A stretch of DNA of 64,000 nt from Vulcaniibacterium gelatinicum (GCF_008033445.1 NZ_VNKO01000007.1:62001-126000); one strand, 5' to 3'; positions 50,581 to 60,788 are shown, counted from the stretch's first letter. Translations and numbers: made by a program. The notes: generated from the sequence alone by a model not told the origin.

Positions 50581-51534
50581 ATGTCCGCCGCCCTCTCCCC
50601 CCATGCCCGCGCCCTGCTGCAGATCCACTTCTGCGTGCTGCTGTGGGGCTTCACCGCGATCCTCGGCAAGCTGATCACCCTGCCCGCGCTGCCGCTGGTG
50701 TGGTGGCGCATGCTGATCGTGGTGGCGCTGCTCGCGCTGGTGCCGCGGGTGTGGCGCGCGCTGCGCGCGATGCCGGCGCGGCTGCGCTGGGCCTACGCCG
50801 GCATCGGCGTGCTGGTGGCGCTGCACTGGCTCACCTTCTACGCCTCGATCAAGCTCTCCAACGCCTCGGTCGGCGCCACCTGCATGGCGCTGGGCACCGT
50901 GTTCACCGCGCTGATCGAACCGTCCCTGACCGGCAGGCGCCTGTCCAAGCGCGAGATCGCGCTCGGCCTTGCGGTGCTGCCCGGGGTGGCGCTGGTGGTC
51001 GGCGGCGTGCCGTCCGGCATGCACCTCGGGATCGTGGTCGGCGCCATCTCCGCGCTGCTGGTGGCGATCTTCGGCTCGCTCAACAAGCGCCTGGTGGACC
51101 ACGGCGACGCGCTCACCGTCACTGCGCTCGAGCTCGGCGCCGGCACCGTCGCCCTGAGCCTGCTCGCGCCACTGCTGCCGGCCCTGGTCCCGGCCTTCGG
51201 CAGCGCGACCTTCGTGCTCCCGGGCGCGCGCGATGCGGCCTACCTGCTCACCCTCGCCCTCGCCTGCACCCTGCTCCCGTTCGCGCTCTCGCTGGTGGCG
51301 CTGCGCCACATGAGCGCCTTCGCCGCCCAGCTCGCGGTCAACCTCGAACCGGTGTACGCGATCCTGCTCGCCATCGTCCTGCTCGGCGAGCAGCGCGAAC
51401 TCTCCCCCGCGTTCTACCTCGGCGTGGCCATCATCCTGGCCGCGGTGCTGGTGTACCCGCTGATCGCCCGGCCGCGGCACCTCGAGCACGCCGAGGTGCT
51501 GGCGACGGCGGAGTCGAAGCAGGTGGCGGATTGA
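50581..51534 (+). CDS. EamA/DMT-family transporter (downstream of LysR gene)
   Basis: The 317-residue protein has ten hydrophobic helices in two EamA domains, with QIHFCVLLWGFTAILGKLIT, LHWLTFYASIKLSNASVGAT and AAQLAVNLEPVYAILLAIVL as recognisable stretches. It starts 4 bases after the LysR stop, so the two are co-transcribed. It is only distantly similar to the transporter at 48676, so the pair is not a recent duplication. Substrate unknown. Confidence 0.88.
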   Translation: MSAALSPHARALLQIHFCVLLWGFTAILGKLITLPALPLVWWRMLIVVALLALVPRVWRALRAMPARLRWAYAGIGVLVALHWLTFYASIKLSNASVGATCMALGTVFTALIEPSLTGRRLSKREIALGLAVLPGVALVVGGVPSGMHLGIVVGAISALLVAIFGSLNKRLVDHGDALTVTALELGAGTVALSLLAPLLPALVPAFGSATFVLPGARDAAYLLTLALACTLLPFALSLVALRHMSAFAAQLAVNLEPVYAILLAIVLLGEQRELSPAFYLGVAIILAAVLVYPLIARPRHLEHAEVLATAESKQVAD

Positions 51535-51612
51535 TGTCAACGCCGGCACGCCGGATGTGCCCTCCGCGCCGGTTCGTGGCAGGCTAACCGCACCCATCCC
51601 TCCGGCCCGCGC

Positions 51613-52842
51613 ATGTACCTCGAGTTCTACGGCCTGAAGGAGCCGCCGTTCTCGATCACGCCCGACCCGCGCTTCGTGTTCCTGAGCGAGCGCCACCGGG
51701 ACGCGCTGGCGCACCTGCTGTTCGGGATAGACAAGGGCGGCGGCGGGGGGTTCGTGCAGCTCACCGGGGAGGTGGGCACGGGCAAGACCACGCTGTCGCG
51801 GCTGCTGCTGGAACAGCTGCCGTCGCACACCCAGGTGGCGCTGGTGCTCAATCCGCGGCTGAGCCCGGTGGAGCTGCTGGAGACGGTGTGCGAGGAGCTG
51901 CACGTCGGCATCGAGGGCCGGCGCGGCAGCCTCAAGGCGCTCACCGACGCGCTCAACGCCTGGCTGCTCGCGGCCTATGCGCAGGGCCGGCGCGCGGTGC
52001 TGATCGTGGACGAGGCGCAGGCGCTGTCGGTGCCGACGCTGGAACAGATCCGGCTGCTCACCAACCTGGAGACCGACACGCAGAAGCTGCTGCAGGTGGT
52101 GCTGCTCGGGCAGCCCGAGCTGCGCGCGCTGCTGGCGCGGCCGGAGCTGCGCCAGCTGGCCCAGCGCGTGACCGCGCGCTACCACCTCACCCCGCTGGAC
52201 GCGGGCGAGACCGCGGCCTACCTGCGCCACCGCTTCGCCGTGGCCGGCGGCCTGCGCTTCCCGTTCGACGAACGCGCGCTGCGCCGCATCCACCGCCACA
52301 GCGGCGGCGTGCCGCGGCTGATCAACGTGATCGCCGAACGCGCGCTGCTCGGCGGTTATGCGCACGACCGCGCGGTCATCGACGCGCGCATCGTGGACCG
52401 TGCCGCGCGCGAGGCGCTGGCGCCCGCGCCGCCGCGCTGGCGGGCACGGGTGCTGTGGGGCGCCGCCGCCGCAGGCGTGACGGTGCTCGCGCTGGTGTTC
52501 GCGGACACATGGCTGCCCTCCTGGACGACACCCGCGACTGCGTCCGCACCGCCGCCTGCGCCGCGCAGCGCAGTGCAGGCGCCGCGGCCCGACCCTGTGC
52601 CGACCGCGACGGGGCCCGACCTGGCGACGCTGCCGCTGCCACTGCCGCTGGATGTCGGCGGCGATACCGGCCGCTGGCTGCGCGCCACGCTCGGCGTCGC
52701 TCCGGCACAGGTGCCCACGCCCGCGGACGTGCGGCGTTTCCAGCGCGCCCATGGGCTGCGCGAGGACGGGGTGATCGGCCCCGCCACGCTGCTCGCGCTG
52801 GCACGCGCCCAACCGGGGCCGGGGCACGAGAGATCACAGTGA
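51613..52842 (+). CDS. gspA: GspA/ExeA-like AAA ATPase with peptidoglycan-binding domain
   Basis: The 409-residue protein opens YLEFYGLKEPPFSITPDPRF, the ExeA/MshM family signature, and has Walker A GEVGTGKTT, Walker B AVLIVDEAQ, a membrane helix near 282-302 (VLWGAAAAGVTVLALVFADTW) and a C-terminal peptidoglycan-binding repeat (VRRFQRAHGLREDGVIGPAT). In Aeromonas ExeA and ExeB open peptidoglycan to allow secretin assembly of type II secretion. gspB follows after 7 bases, but no other gsp gene is present here. Confidence 0.9.
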   Translation: MYLEFYGLKEPPFSITPDPRFVFLSERHRDALAHLLFGIDKGGGGGFVQLTGEVGTGKTTLSRLLLEQLPSHTQVALVLNPRLSPVELLETVCEELHVGIEGRRGSLKALTDALNAWLLAAYAQGRRAVLIVDEAQALSVPTLEQIRLLTNLETDTQKLLQVVLLGQPELRALLARPELRQLAQRVTARYHLTPLDAGETAAYLRHRFAVAGGLRFPFDERALRRIHRHSGGVPRLINVIAERALLGGYAHDRAVIDARIVDRAAREALAPAPPRWRARVLWGAAAAGVTVLALVFADTWLPSWTTPATASAPPPAPRSAVQAPRPDPVPTATGPDLATLPLPLPLDVGGDTGRWLRATLGVAPAQVPTPADVRRFQRAHGLREDGVIGPATLLALARAQPGPGHERSQ

Positions 52843-52849
52843 GGCCGCC

Positions 52850-53548
52850 ATGTCGCTGATCCTCGACGCCCTGCGCAAGTCCGAAGCCGAGCGCCGCCGT
52901 GCGCAGGTGCCGGACCTGTTCGCGCAAACGGCACTGGCCGCGACCGCGCAGCCGCATGCGCGGCGCGGCGGATGGCGGTGGGCAGCCGCCGGCGTGCTGA
53001 CGGTGGCGGCGGTGGCGTGGGGGCTGTCGGCATGGTGGCCTGCGCCCACGCCGATGCGCCCCCACCCCGCCCCTCCCCCGCAAGCGGGGGAGGGAGTGGA
53101 AGCACCGCACAGCAGTGCCGCCGTCGCACCGCCACCCGCTGCCCCCTCCGCTCCCGCTCGCGGCGGGGCGCGTCCCCACCCCGCCCCGCCCTCCCCCACA
53201 CCAGTCCCCCTCACCCGCTTGCGGGAGAGGGTTGGGGAGGGGGCGCCACCCGCGCCGGAAGTCCCCGACTCCCGCCCACGGCAGGACGATGCAAGCGCCG
53301 TTGCGCCGCCCCAGGCCGACGACGCGCTGCGCCTGGCCGACCTGGGCGTCGAGGAACGCAAGCAGTTGCCGCCGCTGAAACTCAGCGTGCACCTGTGGGA
53401 CGGCGACCCCGCACGGCGCTTCGTGATCCTCGACGGACAGCGGCTCGGCGAAGGCGACCGCATCGGCGAGGCGGTCGTCGAACAGATCACCCGCGACGGC
53501 GTGGTCCTGGCCTGGAACGGCCGGCGCCTGCGCCTGTCGCTGCCTTGA
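52850..53548 (+). CDS. gspB: GspB/ExeB-like general secretion pathway protein
   Basis: The 232-residue protein begins SLILDALRKSEAERRRAQVP, the GspB hallmark, has one membrane helix (about 43-63) and a C-terminal T2SSB periplasmic domain (LKLSVHLWDGDPARRFVILD, GEGDRIGEAVVEQITRDGVV). The periplasmic linker (about 64-160) contains the peptides PHPAPPPQAGEG and PLTRLRERVGEG, which are translated hairpin repeats (53071-53094 and 53208-53231). The reading frame is kept, so the linker appears to have tolerated repeat insertion. It pairs with GspA. Confidence 0.9.
   Translation: MSLILDALRKSEAERRRAQVPDLFAQTALAATAQPHARRGGWRWAAAGVLTVAAVAWGLSAWWPAPTPMRPHPAPPPQAGEGVEAPHSSAAVAPPPAAPSAPARGGARPHPAPPSPTPVPLTRLRERVGEGAPPAPEVPDSRPRQDDASAVAPPQADDALRLADLGVEERKQLPPLKLSVHLWDGDPARRFVILDGQRLGEGDRIGEAVVEQITRDGVVLAWNGRRLRLSLP
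53071..53094. repeat. Perfect hairpin repeat inside gspB, copy 1
   Basis: Arms 53071-53081 and 53084-53094 (CCCTCCCCCGC and GCGGGGGAGGG) are exact reverse complements with an AA loop. The element is translated in frame as part of the Pro-rich linker of GspB. Confidence 0.85.
53208..53231. repeat. Hairpin repeat inside gspB, copy 2
   Basis: Arms 53208-53218 and 53221-53231 match at 10 of 11 bases with a TT loop. It is read in the opposite sense to copy 1 and encodes TRLRERVGEG. Similar hairpins are normally intergenic in this kind of genome. Confidence 0.85.
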
Positions 53549-53569
53549 CCATCACCAGGGGACTCCTCG

Positions 53570-53965
53570 ATGAACCGCAACACCGCCTCCGATCTGGCCA
53601 AGCTCATCCTGCGCATCGCGCTCGGCACGCTGATCCTGCTGCACGGGATCGCCAAGCTGCGCGGCGGCATGGGCTGGCTGGAAGGACTGGTCGTGCAGCA
53701 CGGGCTGCCGTCCTGGTTCGCCTACGGCGTGCTGGTCGGCGAGGTGCTGGCGCCGCTGATGGTGCTGCTCGGCTTCTTCTGCCGCTTCGGCGCGATCCTG
53801 GTCTTCATCAACATGCTGTTCGCGGTCGCGCTGGTGCACATGGGCGAACTGGCCCGGCTCAACGACAACGGCGGCTGGGCGCTGGAACTGCAGGGCATGT
53901 TCATCGCCGCCGCGCTGGCGCTGGCGCTGCTCGGCCCGGGCCGGTTCTCGGTCAATCAGCGCTGA
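53570..53965 (+). CDS. DoxX-family membrane protein
   Basis: The 131-residue protein has four hydrophobic segments and the DoxX pattern KLILRIALGTLILLHGIAKL, SWFAYGVLVGEVLAPLMVLL and FVFINMLFAVALVHMGEL-like sequence. Some DoxX proteins join quinone-linked redox or stress complexes; the role here is unknown. Its last 10 bases overlap the 3' end of the convergent helicase gene, so the transcripts meet tail to tail. Confidence 0.88.
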   Translation: MNRNTASDLAKLILRIALGTLILLHGIAKLRGGMGWLEGLVVQHGLPSWFAYGVLVGEVLAPLMVLLGFFCRFGAILVFINMLFAVALVHMGELARLNDNGGWALELQGMFIAAALALALLGPGRFSVNQR

Positions 53966-55731
53966 GGCCGGCCGCCCTTGCGGTGCGGCTTCGGCCGGCG
54001 CGACGGCGCCGCGCCGGTGCCGCCCGCGTCCGCGCCGAGCTTGTGCAGGCGCAGCGGCTGGCCCGCCACGCGCACCTTCTTCAGGTGCGCCAGCAGTTCG
54101 CGCGGCATGCCTTCGGGCAGGTCCACGATCGAGTGGTCGTCGAAGATGTCGATGCGGCCGATGAAGCGGCTCTCCAGGTCGGCCTCGTTGGCGATCGCGC
54201 CGACCAGGTTGCCGGGCTTGACCCCGTGGCGGCGGCCGACCTCGACGCGGTAGGTCTCCATGCCGGGCTCCGGTGCGCCGCGCGGCGGGATGTCCTTGCG
54301 CGGGCGCTCGGCGCGCGGGGCGCGCTCCGGCCGCCCGCCGGGCGCGGTGCGTGCGGGCCGCTCGGGCCGTTCGCGCGGCGGTTCCGGCGCCAGCAGCAGC
54401 GGCGTGCGCCCCTGCAGCAGCCTGGCCAGCGCAGCGGCGATGTCGGCGGCCGGCACGTCGTGCTCGCGCTGGTAGCGCAGCACCAGGTCGCGGTACGGCG
54501 CCAGGTCGTCGCCCTCGTCCGCGGCGGCGAGCGTGTCGGTGATGCGGCCGAGGAACTTCGCCACCCGGCGGTCGTTCACCGCCTCCACGCTCGGCAGTGC
54601 CATCTCCTCGATCGGCTGCCGGGTCGCGCGTTCGATCGCGCGCAGCATGCCCTTCTCGCGCGGGGTGACGAACAGGATCGCCTCGCCGCTGCGCCCGGCG
54701 CGTCCGGTGCGGCCGATCCGGTGCACGTAGCTCTCGGTGTCGTAGGGGATGTCGTAGTTGAGCACGTGGCTGATGCGTTCCACGTCCAGGCCGCGCGCGG
54801 CCACGTCGGTGGCCACCAGCACGTCCAGCTCGCCGTCCTTCAGCTTCTGGATCGTGCGCTCGCGCTGCTTCTGCTCGATGTCGCCGTTGATCGCGGCGGC
54901 GGCGAAGCCGCGCGCCTGCAGCTTCTCGGCCAGCTCCTCGGTGGCCTGCTTGGTGCGCGCGAACACGATCATCGCGTCGAACGGCTCGGCCTCCAGGATC
55001 CGGGTCAGCGCGTCGAGCTTGTGCAGGCCGCTGACGAACCAGTAGCGCTGGCGGATGCCGGCGGCGGTGGTGGTCTTCGCCGCGATGGTGACTTCCACCG
55101 GGTCGCGCAGGTAGGTCTGGGCGATGCGCCGGATCGGCGCCGGCATGGTCGCCGAGAACAGCGCCACCTGGCGCGTCTCCGGCGTCTGCTTCAGCACCGT
55201 CTCCACGTCCTCGATGAAGCCCATGCGCAGCATCTCGTCGGCCTCGTCGAGCACCAGCCAGCGCAACTGCGACAGGTCCAGCGAGCCGCGGCGCAGGTGG
55301 TCATTGACCCGCCCCGGCGTGCCCACCACGACGTGCACGCCGCGCTTGAGCGCGCCCAGCTGCGGCGTGTAGCTCTGCCCGCCGTAGATCGGCAGCACGT
55401 GGAAGCCGGGCAAGTGCGCGGCGTAGCGCTGGAACGCCTCGGCTACCTGGATCGCGAGTTCGCGCGTGGGCGCGAGCACCAGCGCCTGCGGCTTGCCGGA
55501 CGCGAGGTCGAGGCGGGAGAGGATCGGCAGCGCGAACGCGGCGGTCTTGCCGGTGCCGGTCTGGGCCTGGCCGAGCACGTCGCGGCCGGCGAGCAGCGCC
55601 GGGATGGTGGCGGCCTGGATCGGCGACGGCGCCTCGTAGCCCACTTCGGCCACCGCCGCCATCACGGACGCGGACAGGCCGAGCTCGGCGAAACGGGGCG
55701 CGGCGGCCGTGTCGGCGGCGGGGGTGGGCAT
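53956..55731 (-). CDS. deaD: DEAD-box RNA helicase, DeaD/CsdA type
   Basis: The 591-residue helicase has the Q motif (FAELGLSASVMAAVAEVGYE, PSPIQ), Walker A AQTGTGKT (56-63), PTREL (88-92), DEAD (162-165), SAT (193-195) and motif VI HRIGRTGRAGR. A DbpA-like RNA-binding domain follows near 495-570 (YRVEVGRRHGVKPGNLVGAI), then a basic Arg/Lys/Pro tail. DeaD/CsdA unwinds structured RNA in ribosome assembly and cold adaptation. Layout matches DeaD more than the shorter DbpA. Confidence 0.9.
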   Translation of the reverse strand: MPTPAADTAAAPRFAELGLSASVMAAVAEVGYEAPSPIQAATIPALLAGRDVLGQAQTGTGKTAAFALPILSRLDLASGKPQALVLAPTRELAIQVAEAFQRYAAHLPGFHVLPIYGGQSYTPQLGALKRGVHVVVGTPGRVNDHLRRGSLDLSQLRWLVLDEADEMLRMGFIEDVETVLKQTPETRQVALFSATMPAPIRRIAQTYLRDPVEVTIAAKTTTAAGIRQRYWFVSGLHKLDALTRILEAEPFDAMIVFARTKQATEELAEKLQARGFAAAAINGDIEQKQRERTIQKLKDGELDVLVATDVAARGLDVERISHVLNYDIPYDTESYVHRIGRTGRAGRSGEAILFVTPREKGMLRAIERATRQPIEEMALPSVEAVNDRRVAKFLGRITDTLAAADEGDDLAPYRDLVLRYQREHDVPAADIAAALARLLQGRTPLLLAPEPPRERPERPARTAPGGRPERAPRAERPRKDIPPRGAPEPGMETYRVEVGRRHGVKPGNLVGAIANEADLESRFIGRIDIFDDHSIVDLPEGMPRELLAHLKKVRVAGQPLRLHKLGADAGGTGAAPSRRPKPHRKGGRPQR

Positions 55732-55799
55732 GGCGTGTCCTGGGCGCGGGGGGCGCGTATTGTGCGCCTTTGTCCCCGCAAGCGCCCGTGATGCCCCCC

Positions 55800-56036
55800 A
55801 TGCCCAGCCTCACCTTCGAACTCGACCGCGACTTCGTCGAACTCAACCAGTTGCTCAAGCTCGCCGGCGTGGTGGACAGCGGCGGCGCCGGCAAGCATCT
55901 GGTGGCCAGCGGCGCGGTCACGGTGGACGGCACGGTCGAACTGCGCAAGACCTGCAAGATCCGCGCGGGCCAGGTGGTGCGCGCGGGCGGGGTCGAGATC
56001 CGCGTGCGCGGGCCCGGCCCCGCCGGCGCCGGGTAA
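55800..56036 (+). CDS. S4-domain RNA-binding protein (YbcJ-like)
   Basis: The 78-residue protein is almost wholly an S4-like domain: DFVELNQLLKLAGVVDSGGA, GKHLVASGAVTVDGTVELRK and CKIRAGQVV. Relatives bind structured RNA or ribosomes. Several in-frame starts exist; the ATG at 55800 is chosen as it begins at the first conserved residues, with ATG 55791 as alternative. It is divergent from the helicase gene, consistent with a shared RNA-related role. Confidence 0.85.
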   Translation: MPSLTFELDRDFVELNQLLKLAGVVDSGGAGKHLVASGAVTVDGTVELRKTCKIRAGQVVRAGGVEIRVRGPGPAGAG

Positions 56037-56069
56037 GATGCGGACACGCCGTCGCCGGGGAGCCGCGTC

Positions 56070-56621
56070 GTGACCATGCTGGCCGTCCTGTTTCTTGCGG
56101 CTCTTGCCGCCTGGGCCGTGTTCGCCTTCAACCGCCTGGTCCGGCTGCGCAACCAGTGGCGCACCGCGTGGGCCGACATCGACGTGCAGTTGCAGCGCCG
56201 GCACGACCTGGTGCCGCAGCTGGTGGCGGCAGTGCAGGCCTACGCCGGCCACGAGCGCGCCACGCTGGAGGCCGTGACCGCGCTGCGCGCGCAGGCGCTG
56301 ACGCTCACCGACCCGGCCCGGCTCGGCCAGGTCGAGACCGCGCTGGAACAGGCGCTGGGGCGGGTGCTCGCCTTGCAGGAGGCGTATCCGGACCTGAAGG
56401 CCAGCGCGAACTTCGCCCAGCTGCAGCGCGACCTGGTGGAGGTGGAGGAGCACCTGCAGTACGCGCGCCGTTTCTACAACGGCGCGGTGCGCGACTACAA
56501 CACCGCGATCCAGCGCGTGCCCGACCTGCTGGTGGCGCGCGCGTTCGGCTTCGGCGAGGCCGGGTTCTTCCAGGCCGAGGACACCGGCCGCGGCGCGGTG
56601 CGGGTGGAGCTGGCGCGATGA
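56070..56621 (+). CDS. lemA: LemA-family membrane protein
   Basis: The 183-residue protein has one N-terminal helix (MLAVLFLAALAAWAVFAFNRL) followed by the LemA helical bundle: RLRNQWRTAWADIDVQLQRR, DLVPQLVAAVQAYAGHE, LQRDLVEVEEHLQYARRFYN and AVRDYNTAIQRVPDLLVA. Function of LemA is unclear; it is widely found beside DUF2207 or TPM-domain proteins, as here. A GTG at 56070 or ATG at 56076 can start it. Its stop overlaps the next gene. Confidence 0.92.
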   Translation: MTMLAVLFLAALAAWAVFAFNRLVRLRNQWRTAWADIDVQLQRRHDLVPQLVAAVQAYAGHERATLEAVTALRAQALTLTDPARLGQVETALEQALGRVLALQEAYPDLKASANFAQLQRDLVEVEEHLQYARRFYNGAVRDYNTAIQRVPDLLVARAFGFGEAGFFQAEDTGRGAVRVELAR

Positions 56622-58357
56622 CCAGGATCCCGGCCCTGCGCATCGCCGGCGCGTTGCTGGCCCTGTTCGCGCTGCTCGCCCTGCCGCTCGCTGCGCAGGA
56701 GCGCATCCTCGCCTACGACAGCGACATCCGGATCCAGGCCGACGGCAGCCTGGAGGTGACCGAGACCATCACCCTGCGCGCCGAAGGGGAGCAGATCCGG
56801 CGCGGCATCTACCGCGACTTCCCCACCCGCTACCGCGACCGCTACGGCAACCGCGTGGTGGTGGACTTCGACGTGATCGAGGTGCTGCGCGACGGCCGGC
56901 CGGAACCGTGGTTCACCGAGACGCTGGACAACGGCGTGCGCGTGAACACCGGCAACGACGATTTCCTGCCGGTGCCGGCGCAGTACACGTACACGCTGCG
57001 CTACCGCACCACGCGCCAGCTCGGCTTCTTCGACCGCCACGACGAGCTGTACTGGAACGCGATCGGCACCGGCTGGGTGTTCCCGATCGAGACCGCCGAG
57101 GTGCGCGCGCGCCTGCCGCAGCCGGTGCCGGTGGACCGGCTGCACGCGGAGGGCTACACCGGCCCGCAGGGCGCGCAGGGCCGCGACTACCAGGCCGCGC
57201 TGCCCGCGCCCGGCACTGCGCGCTGGCGCCTGACCCGCCCGCTCGGGCCGCAGGAAGGCCTGACCGTGGTGCTGACCTTCCCCAAGGGCATCGTCGCCGA
57301 ACCCACGCGCGCGCAGCGGATCCGGTGGCTGCTGAAGGACAACCGCGGCGTGCTGGTGGCGCTGCTCACGCTCGTGCTGCTGGTGGTGTTCTGCGTGCGG
57401 CGCTGGCACGCGGTGGGGCGCGACCCGCAACCGGGCACCATCATCGCCCGCTACGAACCGCCGGAGGGGCACACGCCGGCGGGACTGCGCTACCTGCGGC
57501 GGATGCGCTACGACCCGCGCTGTTTCTCCTCCGACCTGCTGGCGCTGGCGGTGGCCGGGCAGGTGGCGATCGAGCGCGAGGACGGCTTCTTCAAGGACAC
57601 CTGGACGCTGGAACGCACGCAGGATGCCCGGCCGGCGGAGGCGAGCGACGCGCAGCGCGCGCTGCTCACCACGCTGTTCGCGGGCGCGCCGCGGCTGGAG
57701 CTGAAGAACACCAACGCGCGCACGATGCAGGCCGCGCAGCAGGTGCACCGCAAGGCGCTGGACCGGCGCTACCAGCCCGAACTCTTCCGCCGCAACGAAG
57801 GCGACCTGATGAAGGCGGTGGGTCTGGGCGCGTCCGGCACCGCGCTGGCCTGGTTCCTGGCCGCCGGGGCGGGCGAGATCGCGGTGCTGGTGGTGGCGGC
57901 GGCGATGGTCGCGGTGCTGGTCGCGTTCGCCTGGCTGGTGCGCGCGCCCACGCCGGCCGGGCGTCGCCTGCTCGACGAGAGCGAGGGCTTCCGGCTCTAC
58001 CTCGGCGTGGCCGAGCGCGAGGAACTGGCGCGCATGCCCGGCCCCGGCGCGCCGCCGCCGCTGGATGCGCAACGCTACGAGCAGCTGCTGCCCTACGCCG
58101 TGGCGCTGGAGGTGGAAGACGCCTGGACCGAGCAGTTCACCCGCGCGGTGGGCGCGGCCGCGGCAGCGCAGGCGGCGTCGAACATCACCTGGTACCGCGG
58201 CGGCAGCGTCGGCGACCTCGGCAGTTTCTCGCGCTCGCTCGGCAGCAGCCTGAGCTCGCAGATCGCCTCGGCCTCCACCCCGCCGGGCGGCTCGTCGGGC
58301 AGCGGCGGCGGGGGCTCGTCGGGCGGCGGCGGCGGCGGGGGCGGCGGCGGCCGCTGA
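56618..58357 (+). CDS. DUF2207 membrane protein with poly-Gly tail
   Basis: The 579-residue protein has a signal peptide (IAGALLALFALLALPLAAQE), an extracytoplasmic DUF2207 domain (AYDSDIRIQADGSLEVTETI, RRGIYRDFPTRY), a membrane helix near 247-263, a cytoplasmic part and two close helices near 405-445. The C-terminus is a Ser/Gly low-complexity tail ending in a run of glycines before Arg, as in many DUF2207 proteins. The start ATG overlaps the lemA stop (ATGA), so the two are translationally coupled and probably act together in the membrane. Confidence 0.9.
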   Translation: MTRIPALRIAGALLALFALLALPLAAQERILAYDSDIRIQADGSLEVTETITLRAEGEQIRRGIYRDFPTRYRDRYGNRVVVDFDVIEVLRDGRPEPWFTETLDNGVRVNTGNDDFLPVPAQYTYTLRYRTTRQLGFFDRHDELYWNAIGTGWVFPIETAEVRARLPQPVPVDRLHAEGYTGPQGAQGRDYQAALPAPGTARWRLTRPLGPQEGLTVVLTFPKGIVAEPTRAQRIRWLLKDNRGVLVALLTLVLLVVFCVRRWHAVGRDPQPGTIIARYEPPEGHTPAGLRYLRRMRYDPRCFSSDLLALAVAGQVAIEREDGFFKDTWTLERTQDARPAEASDAQRALLTTLFAGAPRLELKNTNARTMQAAQQVHRKALDRRYQPELFRRNEGDLMKAVGLGASGTALAWFLAAGAGEIAVLVVAAAMVAVLVAFAWLVRAPTPAGRRLLDESEGFRLYLGVAEREELARMPGPGAPPPLDAQRYEQLLPYAVALEVEDAWTEQFTRAVGAAAAAQAASNITWYRGGSVGDLGSFSRSLGSSLSSQIASASTPPGGSSGSGGGGSSGGGGGGGGGGR

Positions 58358-58363
58358 GCGGCG

Positions 58364-59566
58364 CTAGCGCTGCGCGGCCTCGCGCTCCGACAGTGCGGTG
58401 TCGTTGCCGGCGAGCGGGCTGTCCGCCGGGCACTTGCGGTCGGGAAAGCCATAACGCGTTCGCAGCGCCAGGCCGCACCCGGCCGGGTCGGACGCGCCCT
58501 CGCAACGGCGCTCGTAGGCGCGCAGGAAGGCGTCCTTGCGGCGCACGAAATCCTCGCCGCACCTGCGCGCCAGGATGATCCGCTCCAGGTCGTCCTGGGC
58601 CGCGTTGCGCCCGGCCAGGCCGAAGCCGCGCAGTTCGTCCGCGGTGAGCAGGCGCAGCTGCCGGTTCGGCACGGTCATCATCAGGTCGGCGATCGCCACC
58701 GAGGCGCCGTTGCGCTCCAGGTACTCCTTCAACTGCGCGTGCACCGCGCGCAGCTCGCGGTTGAGCTCGGCGCGGGTGGCGGCCTGCGAGCGGATCCGGA
58801 TCATGCGGTGGATGCCGACCGCGCCCTCGATGCGGCGGTCGTCGCCGGCGGCCAGCACCAGCACGCAGGAGCTGTGGCAGACGTCGTCCGGTTTCACTTC
58901 GATGGTCCATCCCGACTCGGCGATCACGTCGCCCGCACGCAGCGCCTCCTCGACCTGGCCGCCACTGGAATCGAGCTCGAGCACGCGCCGATCCAGGCCC
59001 ATGCGCGCGGCCATGGCCGAGACGCGCTCCATCAACGTGACGAAGTCGGACGCGATGCGCCCCTCGTAACGCAGGCGTACCTGGCCTGCCTGCGGACACG
59101 CCGACATCGCATCGAGCACGCTGAAGAACTCGAGGTCGGCCAGGGTGCGCGTGCCCAGGGCGACCGCGGCGGCTTCGTCGGTAGCGTCGTCCTGGGTACC
59201 GCGACCGGCGGCCTGCCCGGCATCATCCGTGCCGGCTGCGCGCCGGCCCGGTGGCGGCGCGGCACCGGCACGCCCGGGATCGTTGCGCAACACCGGCCCC
59301 GCCCCGCCGCAGATCACCGTGGCCCGGCCGGAAGTCAGCTCCGCCGGCGGCCAATCGCTGGTCTTGCGCACATCCACCTCGCGCGGCGGCTCCGGCGCCG
59401 GCGGCGCGGATACTGCGCCGAAGTCCGTTCCTTCCGTGCCCGCCGCCGTCGCCGAGGCGGCTGCGGGCGGCGCCGCCTCGGCGACGGTTTCCACCGCCCC
59501 CTCGCGCCCACAGGCGGCGAGCAACAGGCACAGCACGAGAACGGACGACGACAGGCCGGACTTCAT
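58364..59566 (-). CDS. ClpP-fold periplasmic lipoprotein (COG3904-like)
   Basis: The 400-residue protein has a lipoprotein signal (LSSSVLVLCLLLAAC), a long Ala/Pro/Gly-rich linker to about 145, and a ClpP/crotonase-like domain with LRYEGRIASDFVTLMERV, LELDSSGGQVEEALRAGDVI and VCHSSCVLVLAAGDDRRI, then a Cys-containing C-terminal tail. The SSGGQV and SSC motifs lie where serine proteases of this fold keep oxyanion and nucleophile residues, so proteolysis is possible but not proven. Start at 59564-59566 begins the signal peptide. Confidence 0.8.
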   Translation of the reverse strand: MKSGLSSSVLVLCLLLAACGREGAVETVAEAAPPAAASATAAGTEGTDFGAVSAPPAPEPPREVDVRKTSDWPPAELTSGRATVICGGAGPVLRNDPGRAGAAPPPGRRAAGTDDAGQAAGRGTQDDATDEAAAVALGTRTLADLEFFSVLDAMSACPQAGQVRLRYEGRIASDFVTLMERVSAMAARMGLDRRVLELDSSGGQVEEALRAGDVIAESGWTIEVKPDDVCHSSCVLVLAAGDDRRIEGAVGIHRMIRIRSQAATRAELNRELRAVHAQLKEYLERNGASVAIADLMMTVPNRQLRLLTADELRGFGLAGRNAAQDDLERIILARRCGEDFVRRKDAFLRAYERRCEGASDPAGCGLALRTRYGFPDRKCPADSPLAGNDTALSEREAAQR

Positions 59567-59675
59567 CTTCAGGTGGTGTCGGAACCCGGGGAGCCCCACG
59601 GGATGCGGGAGCCACGCAACAAGTCTATGCCGTCCCCGGCATGCGGTGCCCAATCGGGAATGAACATGCCGCCGC

Positions 59676-60788
<1,113 letters not shown>

